In this document: positions 44,204 to 53,196 of the stretch, one piece after another | Layout: each line of letters opens with the position of its first letter | How positions within the stretch are numbered: the stretch's first letter is position 1 | Origin: Paenibacillus mesophilus | GTDB taxonomy: Bacteria > Bacillota > Bacilli > Paenibacillales > NBRC-103111 | Direction: 5' to 3' | Assembly: GCF_005938385.1 (NCBI RefSeq) | Contig: NZ_VCRA01000007.1 | Span: forward strand, 310,001-374,000 | DNA: 64,000 bases | Translations under genes and position numbers: made by a program | Notes under the pieces: model-generated | What the model was told of the DNA's origin: nothing | Seen by the model: the letters and a program-made list of their open reading frames with translations, nothing else | Database searches by the model: none

Positions 44204-47200
44204 TTAAGGCACCTCGACTACATACGAAACGGTGAACACTTTACCGCCCCGTTGAAATTGTCCCCAAATTTTATATTTGCCTTTATTCGGAAATTGGGTG
44301 GCAAACTTGGCTTCAGGCCCTTTTGCTTTCTCGTCAATCGGATGCACATGAAGGTACTCCTCGGTATTCTCGCTTAATATGACCACATGTCCGACCGCTC
44401 CCAAATAAGGCTCCAAGTCGGTAATAGGCTGTTTGGTGGCAGCATCGGCTAGCACGAAGTCGAGTTCGAATGGTTTGCCTGCCGTAGGGTGATCGTTCTT
44501 AAGCGTCACTTCCACTCCGTCCGCGACTTTCGAATGCCCCTTATCGGGTGTGATCGGTACCGGCTGCGCGGCTGTGCCTTTCACCTGCAGCCACTCGGTC
44601 TGGGTGGCGGAACTGCCGCCGGTCGGTTTGTAATCGGCAATCAGTTTATACTCGCCGCCGGACGGGAATGTGGTAGTGATCGTGAACTCGCCGCCGCCCT
44701 TATATTCCGGATGGATGTGGTCGAAATAGGACAAGTCCTTGCTGACGACGATCAAGTGAAGCAGCTTCTCATGATTGATGTCGAGTTTATCGACCGGTTT
44801 GCCTTGCTCGTTCTGAATCCGAATCCGGATCGTCGTTTCTTTGCCTGCTTCCGCGTTCTCCAACGACCACACGGCCTTCGTGGTCACTTCGGTCGTGACG
44901 TTTCCGTGGCTGTGGCCGTCGTCTCCATGAGCCCCGCCGTTCGGCTCGCCCGCTTGGGCCGGCGTGTTGTGAGCGCCGCCTTCGCCATGCGAATCGCCTT
45001 GATTCTCCGGCGACTTAGGAGCACCGCCGTGCGCCGCGCCTTGATTGGCCGCCGAATCGTGCGAAGGCTGCGGTGCGTTCACTTGTCTACCGAAGCCGTA
45101 ACCTGCGGCGAATGCCGCCAGTACAAGCAAGGCTATGATACCAAGCCGTTTCAATTCCTTCATTCTGTCTCTGTCATTTCGCATCGCGTTCTGAAGCCGA
45201 AGCGCATTGAGTACGACCGAAACCGAGCTGAGCGCCATTGCCGCTCCCGCAAGCCACGGCTCGAGGTAACCGAAGGCTGCGATAGGTATTCCGATCACAT
45301 TGTAAGCCAAAGCCCAGAACAAATTTTGCTTGATGTTGGCCATCGTTTTTTTGCTCATCGAGATCGCATCGGGAATACTGTTCAAATCCCCCCGCATCAA
45401 GGTGACGTCCGCAGCTTCCATCGCAACGTCGGTCCCCGTTCCGATCGCCATGCCGATATCGGCCGTGGCCAGCGCAGGGGCATCGTTGATGCCGTCTCCG
45501 ACCATCGCCACCTTTTTCCCCGACTGCTGCAGCTTCTTAACTTCGCTTGCTTTGCCGTCCGGAAGCACTTCGGCCAGCACGTTGTCGATCCCCACTTGCC
45601 CTGCGATCGCCTTGGCTGTACGCTCGTTGTCGCCCGTTATCATCACGACTTCAAGGCCAAGCTGCTTCATGCGGGCAACCGCTTGCTGCGACGTTTCCTT
45701 TATCGTATCGGCCACGGCCACCATTCCCGCGAACTGACCATCCACTGCGACGAGCATGGCAGTTTTGCCTTCGGACTCCAGCTTACTCATTTCGTCAAAT
45801 GCTTTATCGGCTTTTATGCTGTACTCCGCCATCAGCTTGCGGGTTCCGATCATGATGCCTTTCCCTTCGACGACAGCCATAATGCCGAATCCCGGGATTG
45901 CTTGAAACGTGTCGGTAGGCGGCAGCGCAATCCCTCTGTCCCGAATACCGGTCACGATCGCTTCCGCCAGCGGATGCTCGGAGTTTTTCTCGGCGGCGCC
46001 GATCCATGACAACAGCTGCGTCTCTTCAAACCCTTCTTCGACCCGGACATCCGTCAACTCCGGTTTGCCTTTCGTTACGGTACCGGTCTTGTCCAATACC
46101 ATCGTCGTAATGCGATGGGTATTTTCCAAATGCTCTCCGCCTTTGAACAAGATGCCCAGTTCCGCCGCCCGTCCGGAGCCCGCCATAATCGAAGTGGGCG
46201 TCGCCAGTCCCAAAGCGCAAGGACAGGCAATTACGAGCACCGCGATCGCTTTCTCCAAGGCCGAAGCAAAGTCGCCCTGCTCTACGCCGAAATACCAGAG
46301 CAAGAAGGTAATGACGGCGATGCCGATGACGATCGGTACGAATATCCCGGATATGACATCTGCAATCCGCTGGATCGGCGCCTTGGAGCCTTGCGCTTCT
46401 TCCACGACCTTAATGATTTGAGCGAGCGCGGTTTCTTTCCCGACTTTGGTCGCTTTGACCTTCAAGACGCCGTTTTTGTTCAGCGTCGCACCGATTACGG
46501 GTTCGCCGGAACGTTTTTCGACCGGGATGCTTTCTCCCGTCAGCATCGATTCATCGACCGCCGATACGCCGTCCGCGACAATACCGTCTACAGGCACTTT
46601 TTCTCCAGGCTTCACAATGAAAATGTCCCCGACGACAACGTCTTCGACCGGCACATTCAATTCCTCGCCATTGCGAATAACGGTCGCCGTTTTGGCCTGC
46701 AGCCCCATGAGCGACTTGATCGCTTCCGAAGAACGGCCTTTGGCCAATGCCTCGAACAGCTTCCCGAGCAAAATCAAGGTGATCAGTACGGCGCTTGTCT
46801 CAAAATAAAGGTCCACCCCGTGCTGTCCATCATTGTTAAGGGAATCAATCGTCAGGTAGAGGCTGTAAAAGTACGCCGCCGATGTGCCGAGAGCGACTAG
46901 TACATCCATATTGGCGCTGCCGTTCCGGAGTGCTTTGTACGCTCCGACGTAAAACCTGCTGCCGATAATAAACTGAACCGGAGTCGCCAAGGCGAGCTGG
47001 AACCAAGGATTCATGAAGATTTCCGGAGACCAGATCCACGAAGTGAAGGAGAAGTGTCCTACCATCGCCCATAGGAGAGGCAGGGACAGAATCGCCGATG
47101 CGATCAGCTTCCATTGCTGACGGCGTATTTCTTTTTGCCTGTGGTCCCCTTCGCTCACGGCTTCCGCCTTAAGCTTCGCTTTATACCCGATCTGCTCTAC

Positions 47201-47605
47201 CTTCTTGATCATGTCGGCCGGTGTGACCATGGAAGGATTGTACTCGACATGAGCCGTTTCCAAGGCGAGATTGACCGTCGCTTTGACGCCCTCCAGCTTA
47301 TTGAGTCCTTTCTCGATCCGGGTCGCGCACGCCGCACAAGTCATTCCGACGATATCGAAATCGACGGCCTCCTTGACCGTTCCATATCCCAAATCTTTGA
47401 TCTTCCGCTCCAAGTCGGACATCTCGATCTTTGCCGGATCGAACTGAACGGAAGCTTGCTCCAAAGCAAAGTTTACGTTTGCTCCCGACACGCCGTCGAG
47501 CTTGTTCAATCCTTTTTCTATCCGGGTGGCGCATGCCGCACAGGTCATCCCTGTAATTTGAAGCGTAGCTTGCTGGTCATGATTCGTCGCCTGAGATTCG
47601 TTCAT
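44204..47605 (-). CDS. copA: Copper-translocating P-type ATPase (CopA) with C-terminal extracytoplasmic fusion domain
   Basis: A 1133-residue protein against about 800 for usual CopA. Two N-terminal HMA domains carry CAAC (C22/C25 and C90/C93). The pump core has the CPC copper motif (461-463), DKTGT (D505), TGDNERT and GDGINDAPA. The normal family end (about NALRLQ, residue 805) is followed by an extra hydrophobic helix (821-837), a His/Gly-rich linker (about 842-902, ending HGDDGHSHG), and a tandem domain. Its two halves each contain H..[VS]...[FL].H[IV]HP (H950, H963, H965; H1073, H1086, H1088). The added helix should place that domain outside. ATG 47605 is preceded by AAGGTGATC; GTG 47614 is possible. 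It exports Cu(I). Confidence 0.9.
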   Translation of the reverse strand: MNESQATNHDQQATLQITGMTCAACATRIEKGLNKLDGVSGANVNFALEQASVQFDPAKIEMSDLERKIKDLGYGTVKEAVDFDIVGMTCAACATRIEKGLNKLEGVKATVNLALETAHVEYNPSMVTPADMIKKVEQIGYKAKLKAEAVSEGDHRQKEIRRQQWKLIASAILSLPLLWAMVGHFSFTSWIWSPEIFMNPWFQLALATPVQFIIGSRFYVGAYKALRNGSANMDVLVALGTSAAYFYSLYLTIDSLNNDGQHGVDLYFETSAVLITLILLGKLFEALAKGRSSEAIKSLMGLQAKTATVIRNGEELNVPVEDVVVGDIFIVKPGEKVPVDGIVADGVSAVDESMLTGESIPVEKRSGEPVIGATLNKNGVLKVKATKVGKETALAQIIKVVEEAQGSKAPIQRIADVISGIFVPIVIGIAVITFLLWYFGVEQGDFASALEKAIAVLVIACPCALGLATPTSIMAGSGRAAELGILFKGGEHLENTHRITTMVLDKTGTVTKGKPELTDVRVEEGFEETQLLSWIGAAEKNSEHPLAEAIVTGIRDRGIALPPTDTFQAIPGFGIMAVVEGKGIMIGTRKLMAEYSIKADKAFDEMSKLESEGKTAMLVAVDGQFAGMVAVADTIKETSQQAVARMKQLGLEVVMITGDNERTAKAIAGQVGIDNVLAEVLPDGKASEVKKLQQSGKKVAMVGDGINDAPALATADIGMAIGTGTDVAMEAADVTLMRGDLNSIPDAISMSKKTMANIKQNLFWALAYNVIGIPIAAFGYLEPWLAGAAMALSSVSVVLNALRLQNAMRNDRDRMKELKRLGIIALLVLAAFAAGYGFGRQVNAPQPSHDSAANQGAAHGGAPKSPENQGDSHGEGGAHNTPAQAGEPNGGAHGDDGHSHGNVTTEVTTKAVWSLENAEAGKETTIRIRIQNEQGKPVDKLDINHEKLLHLIVVSKDLSYFDHIHPEYKGGGEFTITTTFPSGGEYKLIADYKPTGGSSATQTEWLQVKGTAAQPVPITPDKGHSKVADGVEVTLKNDHPTAGKPFELDFVLADAATKQPITDLEPYLGAVGHVVILSENTEEYLHVHPIDEKAKGPEAKFATQFPNKGKYKIWGQFQRGGKVFTVSYVVEVP

Positions 47606-47641
47606 TTCGATCACCTTTTTCGAACTGTTTTTGTCTACCTC

Positions 47642-47671
47642 AATATACTATACCCCTATATGGTATGTCAA
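47642..47671 (-). promoter_or_regulatory. copA promoter with CsoR-type operator in its spacer
   Basis: On the minus strand TTGACA (47671-47666) and TATATT (47647-47642) are 18 bases apart. The spacer holds the palindrome ATACC-ATATA-GGGGTAT (47650-47666), which resembles CsoR copper-repressor operators (ATACC...GGGTAT). No csoR or copZ gene is present next to it, so the repressor would be encoded elsewhere. Confidence 0.65.
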
Positions 47672-47698
47672 CACCTTGATCGTGTGACAATGAACTAA

Positions 47699-48298
47699 TT
47701 AATATACCGTAAAGGTTTGCCCGGTTTGAATACCTTCCACACTTTTCCGGAAAGCTTGCGCTACCCTGCCTGCGGGTACAGGCTCGAAACCGGGAAAATA
47801 CGGACCATACTTACCGATGGACTCCTCCAATATATTGGGGCTTACATTGTTTATGCGTATGCCCCGCGGCATTTCGAAGGCCGCCGACTTTACAAAAGCT
47901 TTTATCGCACCGCCGGCCATGGCCGATGACACTCCGCCCGCGATCGGATCATCCATGATGATTCCCGTCGTCAACGTAAAGCTGCCTTGATCGTTTACAT
48001 GATCCAGACCTAGCAGGACAAGATTGATTTGTCCTTTCAATTTACTTTCGATCGAAATCTCGTTAAGCTCCGGAGTCAGCTTCAGGAGCGGGCCGAAGTA
48101 TGTGTTTCCCGTCGTGCTGATCACCGCATCCACTGTGCCGACGGTTCGATACATCGATGCAATGCTTTCGGTTGATGTAATATCGACCGAGACATCCGCT
48201 CCGTTCCGCCCCGCCGAAATAATCTCATGACGCGGTGCCAATTCATTGCGAACTGCGTTTCCGATCGTACCCGTTGCTCCTATGATAAGCACTCTCAT
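47699..48298 (-). CDS. Short-chain dehydrogenase/NAD(P)-binding protein
   Basis: A 199-residue atypical SDR with the N-terminal nucleotide motif IIGATGTIGNAV, SAGRNGADVSVDIT as the second strand and a TTGNTYFGPL active-site region. It lacks the classical YxxxK spacing and resembles the small SDR group often annotated as short-chain dehydrogenases in Bacillota. ATG 48298 is 8 bases after AGGAGG. It follows the MFS pump gene by 50 bases on the same strand and is probably co-transcribed. Function unknown. Confidence 0.82.
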   Translation of the reverse strand: MRVLIIGATGTIGNAVRNELAPRHEIISAGRNGADVSVDITSTESIASMYRTVGTVDAVISTTGNTYFGPLLKLTPELNEISIESKLKGQINLVLLGLDHVNDQGSFTLTTGIIMDDPIAGGVSSAMAGGAIKAFVKSAAFEMPRGIRINNVSPNILEESIGKYGPYFPGFEPVPAGRVAQAFRKSVEGIQTGQTFTVY

Positions 48299-48348
48299 TG
48301 TAAAATCCTCCTGTAGCTTTTCTATGTTTTATGTACAAGTCAAACGGA

Positions 48349-49698
48349 TTAAATAACTTTTGCCGGCTTCTTTCTTACGAAGAGTAGGAGCAGTAAAATG
48401 CTGAGCGCGGAGCCTATTGCACTGACCGCGAAGAGCGGTACGAATCCATTGTCGTACATCGAAAGGAACAACCCTGCTACAGTCGGTCCCATCGCGGATC
48501 CGAGGGAACGGAATAAGCTGATATACCCCACCGCGGTTCCCGTTTCTTTATGATCGACGGCTTGCAAGATAAGTACATTCAGCGGAGCGCCGATAATAAT
48601 GCCGATGCCGAAGCCCATCACGGTAACGACCGAATAAAACAAGGCCAACGTACCGACCCCCGAGGCCATCATCGCGCCGGCAACAAGTGTAATGGCGAAG
48701 CCGAGCAGCAAAGTTCGTTTAGCGCCGGTTTTGTCCGCCAAGTAACCGCCGATTAGAGAAGCAGCAACCGATGCGATGGCCAGCGGAGTCACACTCATGC
48801 CCGCAGCTCCTTTATCCATGCCAAGGACGGTTTCGGAAAAGTAAGGGATCAAATTGGTCGAAGAGGCCATAACGAATCCGGAAATCAAGGAAGATGCCAA
48901 TAACGTTAACGTTCCCGATTTCGTGAAATAACGCAGATTCAAGACCGGATCCCGAGTTCGGCGCTCGACCATAACCAACACCGGGATCAATACAAGGCCA
49001 ATGCCGACGAACATCATGTTCGCACTAGTAATCCCCAGCATCATGGATAAAATCAGTACCGTTAGAAGAAAAATACCAATGAAATCAATCGGCTTATTGA
49101 CGATCGGCTGCTCTTGACGAACGCCCGATATCAACAGCAAGATGGCGATGGAGACGGGAACATTGATCAGGAAAATCCACTGCCATGCGAACCTTTCAAG
49201 GATGAGACCGCCTATAACGGGGCCAAGAACTGTGCCTAATCCGAAAACCATACCGATCAATCCGAGCATCCTGCCTCTTCTTTCCGGAGGATACGACACT
49301 GCGATTTGCGCCCCGGTAATCGGGAAGATACCCCCCGTACCTATCGCCTGAACGGCTCGGCCGACCAAGAACATCGCGAAGTTTGGTGCTGCGGCCGCGA
49401 TGATGGAACCGACCGCGAACATAGAAATTCCGAATATAAAGGTTTGTTTCCGTCCGAAACGATCCGACAATTTGCCGAGCACCGGAATGCTGACGGCAAA
49501 CAAAAGAGTATAAGCCGTAAAACTCCATACTCCCCAGCTTGACCTCAGATTGAACTCGGCCATGATGGAGCTTAAAGCGGGTCCTACGATACCATGATCC
49601 AAAGCGCCCATTAAAATACCAAGCAGGAATGTGAACACCGTAGCTCCTTTGGATAATCCTTTAACAGGTTTTACAGCAGTGGACGATTGCATTACCAT
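48349..49698 (-). CDS. MFS multidrug efflux transporter (EmrB/QacA-like)
   Basis: A 449-residue drug:proton antiporter. It has the helix 1 motif GALDHGIVGPALSSI, motif A GKLSDRFGRKQT, motif C in helix 5 (FGLGTVLGPVIGG) and 12 or so helices. ATG 49698 is 9 bases after AAGGAG. Two TetR-type palindromes lie upstream at 49824-49859, so it is probably repressed until a ligand appears. No tetR gene is adjacent. The SDR gene follows. Confidence 0.87.
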   Translation of the reverse strand: MVMQSSTAVKPVKGLSKGATVFTFLLGILMGALDHGIVGPALSSIMAEFNLRSSWGVWSFTAYTLLFAVSIPVLGKLSDRFGRKQTFIFGISMFAVGSIIAAAAPNFAMFLVGRAVQAIGTGGIFPITGAQIAVSYPPERRGRMLGLIGMVFGLGTVLGPVIGGLILERFAWQWIFLINVPVSIAILLLISGVRQEQPIVNKPIDFIGIFLLTVLILSMMLGITSANMMFVGIGLVLIPVLVMVERRTRDPVLNLRYFTKSGTLTLLASSLISGFVMASSTNLIPYFSETVLGMDKGAAGMSVTPLAIASVAASLIGGYLADKTGAKRTLLLGFAITLVAGAMMASGVGTLALFYSVVTVMGFGIGIIIGAPLNVLILQAVDHKETGTAVGYISLFRSLGSAMGPTVAGLFLSMYDNGFVPLFAVSAIGSALSILLLLLFVRKKPAKVI

Positions 49699-49813
49699 GA
49701 TGATTTGCTCCTTCGCGATTCGCTTATATCGATTTTTACAATACCCCCCTACCCCATATCAATGGAGAGATTCAAATTTCCCTTCCATAGGGTGTAGGTT
49801 TTACGACAAAACC

Positions 49814-49863
49814 TAGTATATATGAACGAACGTTCTTTTTGAAATAGTTAACGTTCGTTAATA
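49814..49863 (-). promoter_or_regulatory. TetR-type operator pair upstream of the efflux pump
   Basis: GAACG-AA-CGTTC (49824-49835) and TTAACG-TT-CGTTAA (49848-49861) are two short palindromes whose centres are about 25 bp apart; AACGAACGTT and AACGTTCGTT are exact inverted copies. A TATACT -10 lies at 49819-49814 on the minus strand with the first palindrome in its spacer. Confidence 0.6.
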
Positions 49864-49887
49864 ATATTCGTAGATTTAAAACACATA

Positions 49888-49916
49888 GAAAAATGCCCGG
49901 CCAATTCGACCGGACA
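49888..49916 (-). terminator. Intrinsic terminator of the receptor remnant
   Basis: TGTCCGG and CCGGGCA (minus strand) form a stem with one G-T pair, followed by TTTTTC, directly after the stop at 49926. Confidence 0.65.
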
Positions 49917-49925
49917 GCTTCTCGA

Positions 49926-50540
49926 TTACGGCTTTTCCTGCTGGATGGCTTTGTCGGTTTCTTCTGCGGCCATCCGCAGCGCGGTGTTGATATCCGTCAC
50001 TTTTCCGGTAATCAGCGATTCCATCGCGGACACAAATTTCGACATGGCAATGGCGTTGTAGAGGGTCATATGGCTGGGGGCGGCGTATTTCTCCGGCGTT
50101 TTGGCATTCATGATGTTGGATTGTTTCAAGTATGGCACATCCTCGTACAACACCTTCTTTAGTTCTGCCGTGGGCTTCAACGCACTGATGTCGCCCTTCT
50201 TGGCTCTCTCCAAGGCGAAATCCGTCGATGTGGTCAAATAAGCGATGGCCTGAAATGCGTCGTCCTTATACTTGCTCGTATTCGAGACCAGAAAATATTC
50301 GGGAAGAACCTGCGTCCCGACGCCGGGCAGTTGAGTGAACTCCGGTAATCGCACGATCCCCCAATTGTAGTCGACTTTGTCCGCGGGAATCCATCCACCG
50401 GCGTACATGGCCGCGGTATGGTCTTTAATAAATGCATTTAATTGCGCAGACTGACTCACACGACCGGCATCCAGTTGATTACCCGGAATTTGATAGACTC
50501 CCTTTCTCCTCTGCTCGCCGTCTTTGCAAAATAGAGTCAA
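49926..50540 (-). pseudogene. Truncated family-1 ABC substrate-binding protein (C-terminal remnant)
   Basis: About 204 codons that align with the C-terminal half of sugar-type ABC receptors: HTAAMYAGGWIPADKVDYNWGIVRLPEF, then LPEYFLVSNTSKYKDDAFQAIAYL and the typical tail NTALRMAAEETDKAIQQE. There is no signal peptide, lipobox or N-lobe. Upstream of about 50540 the sequence becomes very AT-rich and non-coding, so the 5' half has been deleted. The tail resembles the intact receptor encoded at 60361-61662 (NWGVVRIPDF, NTALREAAELTNKKIDE). No partner permease genes are present. Confidence 0.75.
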
Positions 50541-50650
50541 AAATTTAAAAACAGGTAATATAACAAATAATAATATATGTAAAATAACCTATTATGTTAT
50601 CAATGTTGTTTTTTGAATGCAACAACAAAACGTACAGCAAGTAAGGCAAA

Positions 50651-50690
50651 AGGAAAACACCCTGCAAGTTGGCACAACTACAGGGTGTTT
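50651..50690 (-). terminator. Intrinsic terminator of the alcohol dehydrogenase gene
   Basis: AAACACCCTG and CAGGGTGTTT are perfect inverted 10-mers with a 16-base loop. On the minus strand GTGTTTTCC follows the stem. Confidence 0.75.
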
Positions 50691-50708
50691 CGATTGCTAT
50701 TTGCCTCG

Positions 50709-51743
50709 TTATGGATGAACACTCGGCGTCAATAATATTTTGGCAACCTTGCCCGGGCCGGCGATCAATTGCTCGAAGCAGACTCCGCCTTCCGCGAGCG
50801 GGGCCTGGACAGTCCACGGCAGCAGACGGACCCGGCCTTCCCCGATCCAGCGCAGCGCGGTACTGAAATCTTGCTCCGAATAGGCGAACGCACCCAGAGT
50901 GGCCACCTCATTTCGGATCATCTCGTTGATCGGCAGCTTGCTTTCCGCTTCATGCAAGCCGGTAAATAAGACCCGGCCGCCGGCGCGAACCGCCTGAACG
51001 CAGCGGAGGCGGGTCACTTCCGCCCCCACCGCATCGATCGCCGCGTCATATTCGCCGGCGGCATATGGCGCGGACTCCAAGTCTGTCACAACAAGGCCGC
51101 CCAATTCCGCGGCAATCGCGAGCCGGGCTTCGTTCAAGTCGATTACGACCGCATCCCGAACTCCGTAAGCCTGGGCGGCCTGCAGTGCGAACAGTCCAAT
51201 CGGACCGGCTCCATATATGACCAGCCGGTCCGTAGGCGCGAGCGCCAGCAATCGGCATATGTGGACGGCGCATGCGAACGGCTCGGCGAACGCTCCTTCC
51301 TCGAAGGAGATGCGGTCGTCCAGCTTGGCGACGTTGCATTCCGGCACGGCGACGTATTCGGCGAAAGCACCGGGACGATGAGCGCCGAGCAGCTGTCTTT
51401 CCCTGCACAGCTGCGAACGGCCGGTACGGCAATACGTACAGGCTCCGCATGTCACCAGCGGATTGGCCGTCACCCGGTCACCCGGCCGATACCGCCCGGC
51501 CCGGCTGCCGGTCCGTTCGATCACACCGGAAAATTCATGACCCATCACGAGCGGAGGCTTGCGCAGCGAATTGTGTCCGGTGTACCCGCTCAATTCCGAT
51601 CCGCATATTCCCGCAACAACGACCCGAATCAACACTTCATCGTCCCGCAGGACGGGTACCGGCACCTCCCTCATCATCATCGTGCGGGGACCTTCGTAGA
51701 CCAGCGCTTGCATCGTCCCTTCTTCCAGCGTGCTATCTTTCAT
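50709..51743 (-). CDS. Zinc-dependent alcohol/polyol dehydrogenase (MDR family)
   Basis: About 344 residues of the medium-chain dehydrogenase family. It shows catalytic-zinc ligands in GICGSE and GHEFSG, the structural-zinc cysteine cluster NPLVTCGACTYCRTGRSQLC, and nucleotide motif GAGPIGLFALQ with D following (VVIDLNEARL), implying NAD preference. ATG 51743 follows GGAGGAG by about 8 bases; ATG 51713 is the alternative and matches the usual N-terminus (MQALVYEGP). Substrate is likely a polyol, sugar alcohol or hydroxy acid. It is on the same strand as the PLP enzyme and DapA-like genes, but 350 bp of repeats separate them. Confidence 0.87.
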   Translation of the reverse strand: MKDSTLEEGTMQALVYEGPRTMMMREVPVPVLRDDEVLIRVVVAGICGSELSGYTGHNSLRKPPLVMGHEFSGVIERTGSRAGRYRPGDRVTANPLVTCGACTYCRTGRSQLCRERQLLGAHRPGAFAEYVAVPECNVAKLDDRISFEEGAFAEPFACAVHICRLLALAPTDRLVIYGAGPIGLFALQAAQAYGVRDAVVIDLNEARLAIAAELGGLVVTDLESAPYAAGEYDAAIDAVGAEVTRLRCVQAVRAGGRVLFTGLHEAESKLPINEMIRNEVATLGAFAYSEQDFSTALRWIGEGRVRLLPWTVQAPLAEGGVCFEQLIAGPGKVAKILLTPSVHP

Positions 51744-51790
51744 ACGCGTTACTCCTCCCATAAAAACGTTTTACCCCTGATCACTCCATA

Positions 51791-52101
51791 ATGTACATTT
51801 GAACCTAATTTGACGGGCGAGCAGCCCGTTTGGTGGATATTAGGTACATTTGTACACTATTTACCTCGCCCCCCTGCCACTTTCGGCAGTTTTATCGGAA
51901 TTTCTTAGCGATAATGTACATTTGAACCTTATTCGATGGGTGAGCGGCCAATTTGGCGGATATAAGGTACATTTGAGCACTAATTATCTCGCTACCCTGC
52001 CACTGCCGGCAGTTTTATCGGAATTTCGGTGCGACGATGTACATTTGAACCTTATTCGACGGGCGAACGGTCCGTTAGACGATATACGATACACTCTAAC
52101 G
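51791..52101. repeat. 123-bp tandem repeat (2.5 copies) with internal hairpins
   Basis: Units start at 51791, 51914 and 52037, each with ATGTACATTTGAACC, so the period is exactly 123 bp; the third copy breaks off near 52101 at the end of the PLP-enzyme gene. Each of the first two units can fold: ACCTAAT/ATTAGGT in unit 1 and ACCTTAT/ATAAGGT in unit 2, a compensatory pair of changes. There is also a CTGCC/GGCAG hairpin followed by TTTTAT. A frame stays open across the repeat, but it has no ribosome binding site and runs into antisense sequence. Confidence 0.8.
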
Positions 52102-53196
52102 CACCTTCCCTCTGGCGGCCACCGGCCATATCGCCTCCACGCAATCGCCCCTGACGGCGGCCACCTCATCGACCATATTGACGTCCCCGCAGCAGTGAAC
52201 GGGGACAATCTCCAGCGTATCGCCTACCCGCAAGCTTTGTTCCTCCGGCGCCAATCGCAGCATTCCGTGCTCTTCCGTAAACCATTCCACGGATATTCCG
52301 GGGTGCCCGACCACCCACCCCCGGCCCGTACCGAGCGAAGAAGGATTGCCGTCCATCGTAAACACCTTCGTTCCCGCATCGATGACCGCCCGATCGGTAG
52401 ACGGTCTGCTGACGACCGTCACTTTCACGGTCAGCGCGCATTGCTCCAGCCGATGGGCGCCGATATCCACCTGCATCAAATCGCCGAACACGTAAGCGCC
52501 GGGCCTAATTTCCGTCACCCCGACGCCTTCTGCGGCATAGCGGCTGCTCGGCGTCGATCCGACGCTGACGGTGTGCGCCGGAATTCCATTGTTCCGAAGC
52601 AGCCGTGCCGCTTCGGCCGCCATTCCCGCCTCGTGCGCGGCGATCTCGCGCAGCCGCACTTCATCCGGCGCATCGTACGCTTGCCCGGCGAAAGCGAGAA
52701 TGCCTGTCATCCGCAAGCCGGTTAGACCGACGAGCCGCCGGGCCAGATGCAGCAGCGGTTCCCCCGGCTGCAGTCCGACACGGCCGAAGCCGCAATCCAG
52801 CTCGATCAGCACATCGACGCTAGCTCCGGCCGCGGTCATCGCCTCTGCCAGCGGGATTGCGGCTTCCTCGCTGTCCACGGCAACCGTGATGCGCGACTTT
52901 TGCGCCAAGCGGGCCAATCTCGCCAGCTTCGCCTCCCCGACGACCGGATACGCGACCATAATATCCGGGATTCCGGCGTCGGCCATCACCTCGGCTTCGC
53001 CGACTTTGGCAACGGTAACGCCGACGGCCCCGGCGGCTATTTGCATGCGGGCCAACTGCGGTATTTTATGCGTCTTGGCGTGCGGTCTCAGCTTGACCCC
53101 GCAGCGGTCCGCCACGGCCTGATAGGCGGCGATGTTTTGTTCCGTTTTGTCCAGATCGACCAGCACGAATGGGGTGTCCAATTGTCCTTTATCCAT
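52096..53196 (-). CDS. DSD1-family PLP enzyme (D-threonine aldolase / D-serine dehydratase-like)
   Basis: A 366-residue fold-type III PLP enzyme. The alanine-racemase-type barrel starts TPFVLVDLDKTEQNI. The PLP lysine is in RPHAKTHK (K41); LDCGFGRVG is a phosphate/active-site block and SVGSTPSSRY binds the PLP phosphate. The C-terminal VPVHCCGDVNM carries the His and Cys that bind the divalent metal in this family. It probably cleaves or dehydrates a D-3-hydroxy amino acid. ATG 53196 overlaps the upstream lyase gene by 8 bases (ATGGATAA), indicating coupling. A D-amino-acid route together with the DapA-like lyase is inferred. Confidence 0.87.
   Translation of the reverse strand: MDKGQLDTPFVLVDLDKTEQNIAAYQAVADRCGVKLRPHAKTHKIPQLARMQIAAGAVGVTVAKVGEAEVMADAGIPDIMVAYPVVGEAKLARLARLAQKSRITVAVDSEEAAIPLAEAMTAAGASVDVLIELDCGFGRVGLQPGEPLLHLARRLVGLTGLRMTGILAFAGQAYDAPDEVRLREIAAHEAGMAAEAARLLRNNGIPAHTVSVGSTPSSRYAAEGVGVTEIRPGAYVFGDLMQVDIGAHRLEQCALTVKVTVVSRPSTDRAVIDAGTKVFTMDGNPSSLGTGRGWVVGHPGISVEWFTEEHGMLRLAPEEQSLRVGDTLEIVPVHCCGDVNMVDEVAAVRGDCVEAIWPVAARGKVR

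Noticed and set aside
44489-46009. A 506-codon plus-strand frame opposite copA
   Set aside because: It is antisense to a certain P-type ATPase and has Arg/His-rich shadow composition.
51850-52101. The 123-bp repeat read as a 41-residue protein repeat, since the period is a multiple of three and one frame stays open
   Set aside because: There is no start signal, the frame continues as antisense of the PLP-enzyme gene, and the compensatory changes favour structure over coding.
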